This document shows, one piece after another, positions 56,178-64,000 of a stretch of DNA of 64,000 bases. The stretch lies in the NCBI RefSeq assembly GCF_017114945.1, contig NZ_JABXKQ010000089.1, positions 18,084 through 82,083 of the forward strand. Direction: 5' to 3'. The notes beneath the pieces were generated by a model. That model was not told the DNA's origin. It saw only the letters and a program-made list of their open reading frames with translations, and did not search any database. Each line of letters starts with the position of its first letter. Position 1 is the first letter of the stretch. The translations under genes and the position numbers were made by a program. Origin of the DNA: Nostoc sp. JL34. GTDB taxonomy: Bacteria; Cyanobacteriota; Cyanobacteriia; Cyanobacteriales; Nostocaceae.

Positions 56178-56274
56178 AGTTTATGCTAGTTTGCGGCTCA
56201 CTCCTCTTGGGCTTTGTTTTTGATGCCACTTTATTAGTATAATTGTACTATGAAATGAAAATAGCACGTATTGT

Positions 56275-56301
56275 CCCCGGCTTTTGACGGGGCTTTATTT
56301 T
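56275..56301 (+). terminator. Probable Rho-independent terminator of the hmp operon
   Basis: CCCCG-GCTTTTGA-CGGGG followed by CTTTATTTTT. The rest of 56122-56544 contains no gene. It also separates hmpE from the convergent uppS gene. Confidence 0.55.
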
Positions 56302-56544
56302 TGGGAACGATGGCTCCAAATCATCCAGGATAAAATCCCCTGATGATTTCCTCCTCCTGTCTCCTTTAACGCAGGTTTGATCAGTATATGCTCCACCTCT
56401 GGCAATACTACTCGGTTAAGAAGATTTGTCGGGTGGGTATTCCCAAAACTGTGTGCCCAGTTGTAAGTCCTGAGTAGAAAAGTTAACAGAAAAGAACATC
56501 TTTTTTCTTCTTCCTTACTGAATTATTTCTGACTCAGCACTATT

Positions 56545-57294
56545 TTACACTTTCCCAAACCGCCGCTCTCGTTGCTGGTAGGCGCACAAGGCACGGTGAA
56601 ACTCAGCGCGGTCAAAATCGGGCCAGAGAGCATCGGTGATGTAAATTTCTCCATAAGCCATTTGCCAGAGAAGAAAATTTGAGAGGCGCATTTCTCCACT
56701 TGTGCGAATTAACAAATCTGGGTCAGTAATTCCTGCTGTATACAAGTGCTTCTCAAACACCTGTTCATCAATTTCATTAGGTTGTAGCATACCTTGCTGG
56801 ACAAGCTTGGCGATCGCTTGACAAGCTTGTAATATCTCCTGCCGTCCACCATAATTAGTTGCCACCGAAAACCGGATACCGCGATTATCCTTAGTTTCTT
56901 CCATTGAACGGAATATTTCTTGTTGGAGCGATCGCGGCAGGTCTTGCAAATTTCCGACAAACTTAATTTGAACATTCTCTTCGACCATTTCCCGCAGTTC
57001 TTGCCGCAAAACTCTTTGAAACAGAGTCATCAAAAAATCCACTTCTTCTTGAGGTCTTTTCCAATTCTCTGTTGAAAAAGCATAAGCTGTAAGCGCCTGA
57101 ATTCCCCAATCCTGGCAACAGCGAAGTAAATCCTTGAGAGCATCTACTCCTCGCTTATGACCCATAATTCGGGGTAGACCCTGACGTTTAGCCCATCGAC
57201 CATTGCCATCCATAATCACCGCAACGTGCTGCGGCAATAGTTCTTGTTTTAAGTCAGTAGGCAAATCTTGCAGTTTAGTTTGTTGTGCTGTCAT
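56545..57294 (-). CDS. uppS: Isoprenyl transferase (undecaprenyl diphosphate synthase type)
   Basis: 249 residues with cis-prenyltransferase motifs: [42 protein letters not shown] and [23 protein letters not shown]. It extends farnesyl diphosphate with isopentenyl diphosphate to the long-chain carrier lipid needed for peptidoglycan and glycan export. Its start overlaps the stop of the cdaA gene by four bases, so the two are translationally coupled. This pairing, common in cyanobacteria, ties c-di-AMP synthesis to cell-wall precursor supply. Confidence 0.93.
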   Translation of the reverse strand: MTAQQTKLQDLPTDLKQELLPQHVAVIMDGNGRWAKRQGLPRIMGHKRGVDALKDLLRCCQDWGIQALTAYAFSTENWKRPQEEVDFLMTLFQRVLRQELREMVEENVQIKFVGNLQDLPRSLQQEIFRSMEETKDNRGIRFSVATNYGGRQEILQACQAIAKLVQQGMLQPNEIDEQVFEKHLYTAGITDPDLLIRTSGEMRLSNFLLWQMAYGEIYITDALWPDFDRAEFHRALCAYQQRERRFGKV

Positions 57295-58214
57295 TTTTTA
57301 TCTCGAGAAGCGGTCGATGGTAATCCGAGTAAACGTGAAACCAGTGCTAGTGTCTTCCCACCTATCCGACGAACAAAACTCAACAGACCAGGAGCTACAG
57401 CTTCCCTATCCACGGTTGGGGACAAAAGAGCCTCTAATGACTCTTTCAGTTTCCTAATCGTCAGCGGTCTATTTAGGGTTCCCCTTTCCGCTAAGGAAAT
57501 AGAACCCGTTTCTTCAGATACAACGACACAAATGCAATTTTCGACCCGCTCAGTAATTCCCATTGCCGCCCGGTGGCGTGTTCCCAACTGGCGCGAGGCT
57601 GTGCGTCCCGAAAGTGGTAAAATTATACCCGATGACACAATCCGTGAGCCACGAATCAGTGTCGCCCCATCGTGTAACAAAGTTTTTGGCTGAAAAATTG
57701 TCTGGATCAGTTCTTTAGAAACTTCCGCATTTAGCTTTACTCCTGGCACAGAAAAATCTCGCTCATCAATTGGCCCTGTGGTTTCTACAATTAGTAAGGC
57801 TCCAATGCGGTTTTTTGACAATTCTTTAACAGCCTCAACAATTTCATCAATTACACTATCAGATTTAGGGATTGCCAGCCGATCGGGTTGAAATAGCTGG
57901 CGGAATTCGCCACGCCCCAATTGCTCCAAAAATCGCCGAAACTCTGACTGTAGAGCAACTGCCATCGCCACAGCACAACCAATCACCAGCTTTTCCAGTA
58001 CAAAACTTAGCAGAGGTAGTCCTAATCTGCCACTTAGTGCTGAGGCTAGCATTAAGATAATGAATCCCCGCACCATCCACAGTGTCCGACGCTCACTAAT
58101 AATAACTAGTATCATGTAAGTCAGCGCCAGCACTAACACAATATCCAGAGTCCCAAGTAGCAAGGACTGTGACCATCCTAGGTTTGTCAGCCATTGCTTC
58201 CACCAATCTCTCAT
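57291..58214 (-). CDS. cdaA: Diadenylate cyclase (c-di-AMP synthase, CdaA type)
   Basis: 307 residues. Three N-terminal membrane helices ([56 protein letters not shown]) and a coiled linker precede the DAC domain. Catalytic motifs are [11 protein letters not shown] (DGA) and [10 protein letters not shown] (RHR). It condenses two ATP into c-di-AMP, which in cyanobacteria and other bacteria controls osmotic/potassium balance and night survival. No CdaR gene is next to it. It lies first in a coupled pair with uppS and downstream of lysA on the same strand. Confidence 0.93.
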   Translation of the reverse strand: MRDWWKQWLTNLGWSQSLLLGTLDIVLVLALTYMILVIISERRTLWMVRGFIILMLASALSGRLGLPLLSFVLEKLVIGCAVAMAVALQSEFRRFLEQLGRGEFRQLFQPDRLAIPKSDSVIDEIVEAVKELSKNRIGALLIVETTGPIDERDFSVPGVKLNAEVSKELIQTIFQPKTLLHDGATLIRGSRIVSSGIILPLSGRTASRQLGTRHRAAMGITERVENCICVVVSEETGSISLAERGTLNRPLTIRKLKESLEALLSPTVDREAVAPGLLSFVRRIGGKTLALVSRLLGLPSTASRDKK

Positions 58215-58538
58215 GACATCTGGATTAAACTTTTGCCTCTAATTACGGTTAGTCATTTGTCATTTGTCATTTGTTATTAAACCGCGTCTACTGTGAAAAC
58301 CGTAGTTTTTTGTAATGAGGCTAAAGCTAAAAACTTAAGCCACGACAGAATAATATCCTCTCTTCAAAAACTCTAGGTTTCAAAATAGACGGGGTTTAGC
58401 TCCTAGCTAATGACCCTTACGGGTGACGCTCCTGCGTCGCTACCGCTTTGCTAACGCCAGTCACTCATGGGGGAAACCCCCTTGGCGCTAGCCTCTCCCT
58501 TTGGGAGAAGACCGTGCTGGCTCACCAATGACCAAGGA
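58215..58538. other. Repeat-rich spacer between lysA and cdaA
   Basis: 324 bp. GTCATTT occurs three times in a row (58252-58272), the STRR motif also seen at 50168. Further right are GACGCTCCTGCGTCG and CTCTCCCTTTGGGAGA palindromes, frequent Nostoc dispersed motifs, and another AATGACC string at about 58526. No gene is supported. Confidence 0.6.
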
Positions 58539-59942
58539 CTAATGACTATTTTTTAGCCTTTCTGGTAGGCGATCTTGTCGAATTAAGTCTTGATAAGTTT
58601 CCCGTTGCAAAATTAAATTTGCTTCGCCATTCGCCACAATAACAGCTGCCGGTCGGGGCAAGCGATTGTAGTTAGATGCCATACTGTAATTGTACGCACC
58701 TGTTCCCATAACTACGAGAATATCGCCTGATTCAGTCTTTGGGAGTAGAGCATTTTTAATCAGAATATCTCCTGATTCACAATGTTTACCAGCAATTGTG
58801 ACTGTTTGGGTTAAGGGAAAAGACATTTTATTAGCAACTACTGCTCGATAAACAGATTGGTAAGTAATCGGGCGAGGATTGTCAGACATTCCTCCATCAA
58901 CTGCCACGTAAGTACGAATTTCTGGGACGACTTTGGATGAACCAACGGTGTAGGCAGTGACGCAAGCTGTAGCAATTAGCGATCGCCCCGGTTCACTAAG
59001 TAATTTTGGCAAAGGCAGATTTTCGGCTACACAAGCTTCTTGGATTACTTCACAAATCGCTTTCACCCACTCTTCAATGCTGGGGGGATCGTCTGATTCT
59101 GTATACTTAATCCCCAAACCGCCACCAACATTTAACTCTGTAATATTTAAACCATACTTCGTGGCATCCCGCAGCCACTGCACCATGACAGCCGCCAAAT
59201 CCTGATGCGGTTGGCGCTCAAAAATTTGGGAACCAATATGAGCGTGTACTCCTACACAATTAAGGGCAGGTTGTTGACTGACAAAGGTAAAAACTTCATC
59301 TAGATCGTTGGGATCAAAGCCAAACTTGCTATCTAAGTGTCCCGTGCGGATATACTCATGCGTGTGGCACTCGATACCGGGAGTTAGCCGTAGCATAATG
59401 CGAATTGGTTGAGCAGGTTGAGCTATTTCCACAAGGGTACGCAACTCATACCAGTTATCCGCCACAATGGTGACACCAGAATTGATGGCTAAAACTAATT
59501 CTTCACGAGATTTATTATTTCCGTGGAGGTAGATTTTATCGGGACTAACACCCGCTTGCAGGGCTGTGTAAAGTTCGCCCCCAGAGACGACATCGATTCC
59601 CATTCCTTCAGATGCGGCGATCGCACAAACAGCTAAACAATTCCAAGCTTTTGAGGCGTACAATACTTGAGATTCGCCCTTGTAGTATTGCTTGAAAGCA
59701 TCTCGATATTGCTGACAAGCTGAACGCAAGGTTTCTTCATCTAAAATATATAAAGGTGAACCAAACTGCTCAACTAGGGTTGTGACATCACACCCACCAA
59801 TTTCCAGGAGGTCATGATGATGAACTCTGGCAGTCAAGGGTAAAAGTTCTTGATTAGGCGATGAATTTGCGCTGGTGTCGTGCCTTTGAGGTAAATATTG
59901 ACTTCCAGAATGTTGAACCCCAGTGGGGTGAGTCGATACCAT
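58539..59942 (-). CDS. lysA: Diaminopimelate decarboxylase
   Basis: 467 residues, a fold-III PLP enzyme. The Lys that binds PLP is in YASKAWNCLAV; VHAHIGSQI, NVGGGLGIKYTE and SEPGRSLIATA hold cofactor contacts, and CESGDILIKN plus GAYNYSMASNYN complete the active site at the dimer interface. It makes L-lysine from meso-diaminopimelate and so draws on a peptidoglycan precursor. The first ~30 residues are a nonconserved polar extension. It is in the same direction as cdaA and uppS. Confidence 0.95.
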   Translation of the reverse strand: MVSTHPTGVQHSGSQYLPQRHDTSANSSPNQELLPLTARVHHHDLLEIGGCDVTTLVEQFGSPLYILDEETLRSACQQYRDAFKQYYKGESQVLYASKAWNCLAVCAIAASEGMGIDVVSGGELYTALQAGVSPDKIYLHGNNKSREELVLAINSGVTIVADNWYELRTLVEIAQPAQPIRIMLRLTPGIECHTHEYIRTGHLDSKFGFDPNDLDEVFTFVSQQPALNCVGVHAHIGSQIFERQPHQDLAAVMVQWLRDATKYGLNITELNVGGGLGIKYTESDDPPSIEEWVKAICEVIQEACVAENLPLPKLLSEPGRSLIATACVTAYTVGSSKVVPEIRTYVAVDGGMSDNPRPITYQSVYRAVVANKMSFPLTQTVTIAGKHCESGDILIKNALLPKTESGDILVVMGTGAYNYSMASNYNRLPRPAAVIVANGEANLILQRETYQDLIRQDRLPERLKNSH

Positions 59943-60034
59943 AACTATAAAAGTTTTCCTTGTTCAAATTACGGGCTTTGAGTTCGTCTCCTGATTCCCA
60001 GTTTACAAACGGTTTGTAACGTTATTCAATAAAT

Positions 60035-60586
60035 GTGATCTCATCAGACTTAGAAATTCAATTACTGACTCCAAAGCATCTGAGTGCATTGTTAGAACTG
60101 GATCAAGCCTGTTTTGGGGGTCTATGGACAATGGAGGGCTACCAACGAGAGTTGGACAGTCCTAACAGCGATCTTCTGGGTTTATTTTCCCCTGTCTCTA
60201 ATTCGAGACTGCTGGGAATGGGTTGCTTTTGGTCAATTTTAGAGGAAGCCCACATTACAATTTTGGCGGTTCATCCCGAATATCACCGTCAAGGTTTGGG
60301 ACAGGCTTTATTATATTCACTTATTAAGACAGCTTGCGATCGCAAAATGGAGCGAGCTACCCTCGAAGTGCGAGCTTCCAACTTAGGGGCTATATCTTTA
60401 TATCAAAAATTTGGCTTCAAAACAGCTGGACGGCGGCGGCGTTACTACCAAGATAACGATGAGGACGCGCTGATTCTTTGGCTCCCAGATTTACAACACC
60501 CCAAATTCCCAGCAACTTTAGACCAGTGGTATTCCATTGTCAGCGATCGCCTGGACAAATCCTCTTGGCACTTGCTTTTAAACTAA
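60035..60586 (+). CDS. rimI: Ribosomal-protein-alanine N-acetyltransferase (GNAT)
   Basis: 183 residues with a GNAT fold. The acetyl-CoA loop is HPEYHRQGLGQALLYSLI (Arg/Gln-X-X-Gly-X-Gly/Ala type), and ATLEVRASNLGAISLYQKFG FKTAGRRRRYY is the RimI C-terminal signature. The start is GTG at 60035; the overlapping ATG leads straight to a stop. The likely role is N-terminal acetylation of a ribosomal or other protein. It is divergent from lysA. Confidence 0.87.
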   Translation: MISSDLEIQLLTPKHLSALLELDQACFGGLWTMEGYQRELDSPNSDLLGLFSPVSNSRLLGMGCFWSILEEAHITILAVHPEYHRQGLGQALLYSLIKTACDRKMERATLEVRASNLGAISLYQKFGFKTAGRRRRYYQDNDEDALILWLPDLQHPKFPATLDQWYSIVSDRLDKSSWHLLLN

Positions 60587-60988
60587 TTCGTAATTAGGGC
60601 TTGGGATCAACTTCAGCAAAAAAATGTAACTTTGCTGTGCCGAGTTGCATTTAAATATCTTATATAAAATTATTTATATATAAATATAAACTATATAAAA
60701 TATAGTTGCTTGATATTAAAAAATATATATGTTAAATATAAATGTTTGGGATTGAGTCAATAAACCCTTAATCTAAGCAGTCAGCTATTTGTAATAAATC
60801 CCAAAAACGCTGGTGAACTAAAGCTCCTCAGTACACTAGCCAGATAAAAGTAGTCAATAGTTAACAATTAGCCCATCAACCCAAGTCATGGCTTCAGGAT
60901 GTCTATAATCTGTTATACAGGCATCCAAAAGCTTTGCCTGTGCTAAAATCAGCATACCGGCACGACCGCAGGTGATGGGAAAAATGCC
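60587..60988. other. AT-rich region upstream of clpC
   Basis: 402 bp. A run of alternating A/T (about 60655-60745) precedes the clpC leader. No gene or clear terminator was recognised; it should hold the clpC promoter. Confidence 0.45.
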
Positions 60989-63457
60989 ATGTTTGAACGC
61001 TTCACAGAAAAAGCCATTAAGGTAATCATGCTGGCCCAAGAAGAGGCCCGCCGTTTAGGTCACAACTTTGTCGGAACCGAGCAGATCCTCCTGGGTCTGA
61101 TTGGCGAAGGGACTGGAGTGGCTGCCAAGGTGCTGAAATCAATGGGCGTCAATCTCAAAGATGCCCGAATTGAAGTTGAAAAAATTATAGGACGGGGATC
61201 AGGCTTTGTTGCCGTGGAAATTCCGTTTACGCCACGGGCAAAGCGAGTTTTAGAACTCTCCTTGGAAGAAGCACGCCAACTGGGGCATAACTACATTGGT
61301 ACCGAGCATCTGCTGTTGGGCCTAATCCGCGAAGGGGAAGGCGTCGCAGCCAGGGTGCTAGAAAACCTCGGTGTGGATCTATCTAAGGTCAGAACCCAAG
61401 TCATCCGTATGTTGGGAGAAACTGCCGAAGTTTCACCAGGCGGTTCATCCGGGCGCACAAAAACCCCGACTCTGGATGAATTTGGCTCAAACCTGACCCA
61501 AATGGCAATTGATAATAAGCTCGATCCAGTGGTGGGACGCGCCAAGGAAATTGAGCGAGTGATTCAAATTTTGGGTCGCCGAACAAAAAATAACCCAGTG
61601 CTAATTGGGGAACCAGGGGTTGGTAAAACAGCGATCGCTGAAGGTTTAGCTTCACGCATTGCCACCAAAGATGTCCCTGACATCCTGGAAGATAAACGCG
61701 TCGTCACGTTGGATATTGGTTTGCTCGTAGCAGGAACCAAATATCGGGGTGAATTTGAAGAACGCTTGAAAAAAATCATGGATGAAATCCGCTCGGCGGG
61801 TAATGTCATTCTCGTGATTGATGAGGTACACACCTTAATTGGTGCGGGTGCAGCCGAAGGTGCTATAGACGCAGCAAATATCCTCAAGCCAGCTTTGGCT
61901 AGAGGTGAGTTGCAGTGCATCGGTGCTACAACCCTAGATGAATACCGGAAGCACATCGAGCGAGATGCAGCCCTAGAGCGGCGTTTCCAACCAGTAATGG
62001 TTGGTGAACCTACAGTTGATGAAACAATTGAAATTTTATATGGTCTGCGCGAACGCTACGAGCAACACCATAAACTGAAAATCTCCGACGAAGCATTGGT
62101 AGCGGCGGCGAAGTTATCAGATCGTTACATTAGCGATCGCTTCCTCCCAGATAAAGCTATCGACTTAGTTGATGAAGCTGGTTCTAGGGTGCGCTTGATT
62201 AACTCTCAACTGCCACCCGCAGCCAAAGAGTTAGACAAAGAACTGCGTCAGATATTAAAAGAAAAAGATGACGCGGTGCGTTCCCAAGACTTTGACAAAG
62301 CTGGAGAACTGCGCGATCGCGAAATGGAAATCAAAGCCGAAATCCGCGCGATCGCTCAAAGCAAGACCAATGCAACTGGCACAGAAGGTGAAGAACCTGT
62401 AGTTACAGAAGAAGACATTGCTCACATTGTCGCTTCCTGGACTGGAGTACCGGTGAACAAACTCACCGAATCTGAATCTGAAAAGCTGCTGCACATGGAA
62501 GACACCTTGCACCAGCGTTTAATTGGTCAAGATGAAGCTGTGAAGGCAGTTTCACGAGCAATTCGCCGCGCTCGTGTCGGTTTGAAGAATCCCAATCGAC
62601 CCATAGCTAGCTTTGTCTTCTCTGGGCCTACTGGTGTAGGTAAAACCGAGTTGGCAAAATCCTTAGCTGCTTACTTCTTCGGTTCCGAAGAAGCGATGAT
62701 CCGCTTAGATATGTCCGAATACATGGAGCGTCACACCGTCAGCAAGCTGATTGGTTCCCCTCCAGGTTATGTTGGCTATAACGAAGGTGGTCAGCTAACC
62801 GAAGCCGTGCGGCGGCGTCCTTACACCGTGGTGTTATTCGACGAAATCGAAAAAGCGCACCCCGATGTTTTCAATATGCTGCTGCAAATTTTGGAAGACG
62901 GTCGGTTAACTGATGCCAAAGGTCGCACGGTGGACTTCAAGAACACCTTGCTGATTTTAACTTCCAATATTGGTTCTAAGGTAATTGAAAAAGGTGGTAG
63001 CGGTATCGGCTTTGAATTCTCCGAAGATGCCAGCGAGTCAACTTACAACCGGATTCGCTCTTTGGTCAACGAAGAACTCAAGCAGTACTTCCGTCCAGAG
63101 TTCCTCAACCGACTCGATGAAATTATCGTCTTCCGTCAGTTGAACAAGCCGGAAGTGACCCAAATCGCCGAAATTATGCTCAAGGAAGTATTCGGTCGTC
63201 TGACAGAAAAAGGTATCACCTTAGAAGTCACAGACCGCTTCAAAGATCGGTTGATCACTGAAGGTTACAGTCCCAGCTACGGCGCAAGGCCATTACGTCG
63301 GGCAATTATGCGCTTGTTAGAAGATAGCCTAGCAGAAGAAATTCTGTCTGGTCGGATCAAAGATGGCGATACAGCCCTTGTTGATGTAGATGAAAATGGC
63401 ATTGTCCAAGTTAGTTCTCAACAGCGTCGGGAATTGTTACCCCAAGGTGTTGAGTAA
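60989..63457 (+). CDS. clpC: ClpC AAA+ protease-associated chaperone
   Basis: 822 residues. Two N-terminal Clp repeats ([40 protein letters not shown]) precede AAA domain 1, with Walker A GEPGVGKT and Walker [13 protein letters not shown] middle domain carries a UVR motif ([20 protein letters not shown]). AAA domain 2 has Walker A GPTGVGKT and Walker [13 protein letters not shown], then the ClpP-docking region and a C-terminal D2-small domain. It unfolds substrates for ClpP in the cytosol and is essential in cyanobacteria. Full-length, with no oddities seen. Confidence 0.97.
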   Translation: MFERFTEKAIKVIMLAQEEARRLGHNFVGTEQILLGLIGEGTGVAAKVLKSMGVNLKDARIEVEKIIGRGSGFVAVEIPFTPRAKRVLELSLEEARQLGHNYIGTEHLLLGLIREGEGVAARVLENLGVDLSKVRTQVIRMLGETAEVSPGGSSGRTKTPTLDEFGSNLTQMAIDNKLDPVVGRAKEIERVIQILGRRTKNNPVLIGEPGVGKTAIAEGLASRIATKDVPDILEDKRVVTLDIGLLVAGTKYRGEFEERLKKIMDEIRSAGNVILVIDEVHTLIGAGAAEGAIDAANILKPALARGELQCIGATTLDEYRKHIERDAALERRFQPVMVGEPTVDETIEILYGLRERYEQHHKLKISDEALVAAAKLSDRYISDRFLPDKAIDLVDEAGSRVRLINSQLPPAAKELDKELRQILKEKDDAVRSQDFDKAGELRDREMEIKAEIRAIAQSKTNATGTEGEEPVVTEEDIAHIVASWTGVPVNKLTESESEKLLHMEDTLHQRLIGQDEAVKAVSRAIRRARVGLKNPNRPIASFVFSGPTGVGKTELAKSLAAYFFGSEEAMIRLDMSEYMERHTVSKLIGSPPGYVGYNEGGQLTEAVRRRPYTVVLFDEIEKAHPDVFNMLLQILEDGRLTDAKGRTVDFKNTLLILTSNIGSKVIEKGGSGIGFEFSEDASESTYNRIRSLVNEELKQYFRPEFLNRLDEIIVFRQLNKPEVTQIAEIMLKEVFGRLTEKGITLEVTDRFKDRLITEGYSPSYGARPLRRAIMRLLEDSLAEEILSGRIKDGDTALVDVDENGIVQVSSQQRRELLPQGVE

Positions 63458-63497
63458 GATTTAGGGTTTGGGATTTAATTCTCAAATAAAAAATTAG

Positions 63498-63532
63498 AAA
63501 ACGGTAGAGTATTTATTGCTCTACCGTTTTTT
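63498..63532 (+). terminator. Rho-independent terminator of clpC
   Basis: AAACGGTAGAG and CTCTACCGTTT flank a 9-nt loop and run into a T-tract, 40 bp after the clpC stop. A strong, textbook stem-loop. Confidence 0.88.
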
Positions 63533-63676
63533 ATGTACCGAGACTTTGATTGCTTTTAATAACAAATACAGATTATACTGCGATACAGTTCAGATAAGCC
63601 CAAAATTACTTGTAGAGACGGCGATTTGTTGCGTGTCGAAAACCCAAAATTGTTGCCAGTAGCCTTTAACTGAACC

Positions 63677-63966
63677 CTATTGGATTATGTTCTCAATGAG
63701 GATTTTGCATTTCTCCATCCAAGCATTTGATTGCTCTCTTTCCCAACCTTGCCGCAACGGGAACAAATCCAGATTTACCTTGCGCTTCTTTCTCTTGTTT
63801 AGATGATTTGGCTGAGAGTTAAAACTTAATTTTTGTCATGATCTGAGGATCAATTTCCTCTAAATCCTTCGTCAAACCTTCTGGGTAATAATCATGATCT
63901 AGCAAAATTGTGATCTTGGGAATATTGACAGATTTAGACTTGAAATACAGCGCTTCCTGCTGTTAA
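63677..63966 (-). pseudogene. Decayed DDE transposase (IS5-like), C-terminal part
   Basis: The minus strand reads KITILLDHDYYPEGLTKDLE and EIDPQIMTKIKF, then a stop. In the same frame LSAKSSKQEKEAQGKSGFVP VAAR continues, then in another frame SNAWMEKCKILIENIIQ and a stop. This is the C-terminal end of a transposase common in Nostoc, broken by at least one stop and one frameshift. Its 5' part may continue past the window. Confidence 0.6.
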
Positions 63967-64000
63967 GAGGTACACTTAGTAAGAATAAGAATATTATCTT

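Noticed and set aside
1-64000. tRNA, rRNA, rnpB and other standard RNA genes
   Set aside because: No convincing cloverleaf or conserved RNA core was seen in the intergenic regions by eye.

Overview
The window comes from a filamentous, heterocyst-type cyanobacterium close to Nostoc. The octamer GCGATCGC (HIP1) recurs throughout, 7-bp short tandem repeats and short G/C-skewed repeats sit between genes, and the gene content (Hmp taxis locus, cyanobacteriochrome, ClpC, cyanobacterial-type AAA-like/vMAP protein, LpxB-related protein) is typical of that group. No rRNA, tRNA, rnpB or CRISPR array was seen.

Layout. 1-6.4 kb: two MscS-type channels (one cut by the window edge), an AAA-like ATPase with a vMAP N-terminal domain, and a stand-alone cas6 whose 5' leader carries one CRISPR-repeat-like hairpin. 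6.4-13.8 kb: an EAL-cyanobacteriochrome-GGDEF photoreceptor and a very large hybrid histidine kinase. 14-16.6 kb: accessory patch with an XRE regulator, a coupled pair of very small genes, a decayed IS630-type transposase and an AT-rich methyltransferase. 16.7-25.3 kb: two related membrane-anchored Ig-like proteins (one with a WD40 propeller), an Omp85 protein and an LpxB-related protein. 25.4-30.6 kb: two-component cluster (two single regulators, two receiver-kinases, one decayed kinase). 30.6-33.7 kb: gene-free stretch holding a same-strand series of about seven related short units, each with a conserved promoter-like block and a Rho-independent terminator, running up to the 3' end of rtcB. 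35.5-39.1 kb: metal cassette made of a MerR operator, a copper chaperone, a Cu-type P1B ATPase, a small membrane protein and a MerR regulator. 39.2-42.5 kb: MITE-like element, Rieske oxygenase, gene remnants and a CYTH phosphatase. 42.7-56.1 kb: the complete hmpF / hmpABCDE locus that controls type IV pilus motility of hormogonia. 56.5-63.5 kb: housekeeping block with uppS, cdaA, lysA, rimI and clpC, then a decayed transposase.

Main themes. Signalling dominates: light and c-di-GMP, several His-Asp phosphorelays, c-di-AMP, and chemotaxis-like control of motility. The best candidates for something undescribed are the multicopy small-RNA-like array next to rtcB and the repeat-like hairpin in the cas6 leader. 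Everything here is read by eye from the sequence; no alignment or database search was run.
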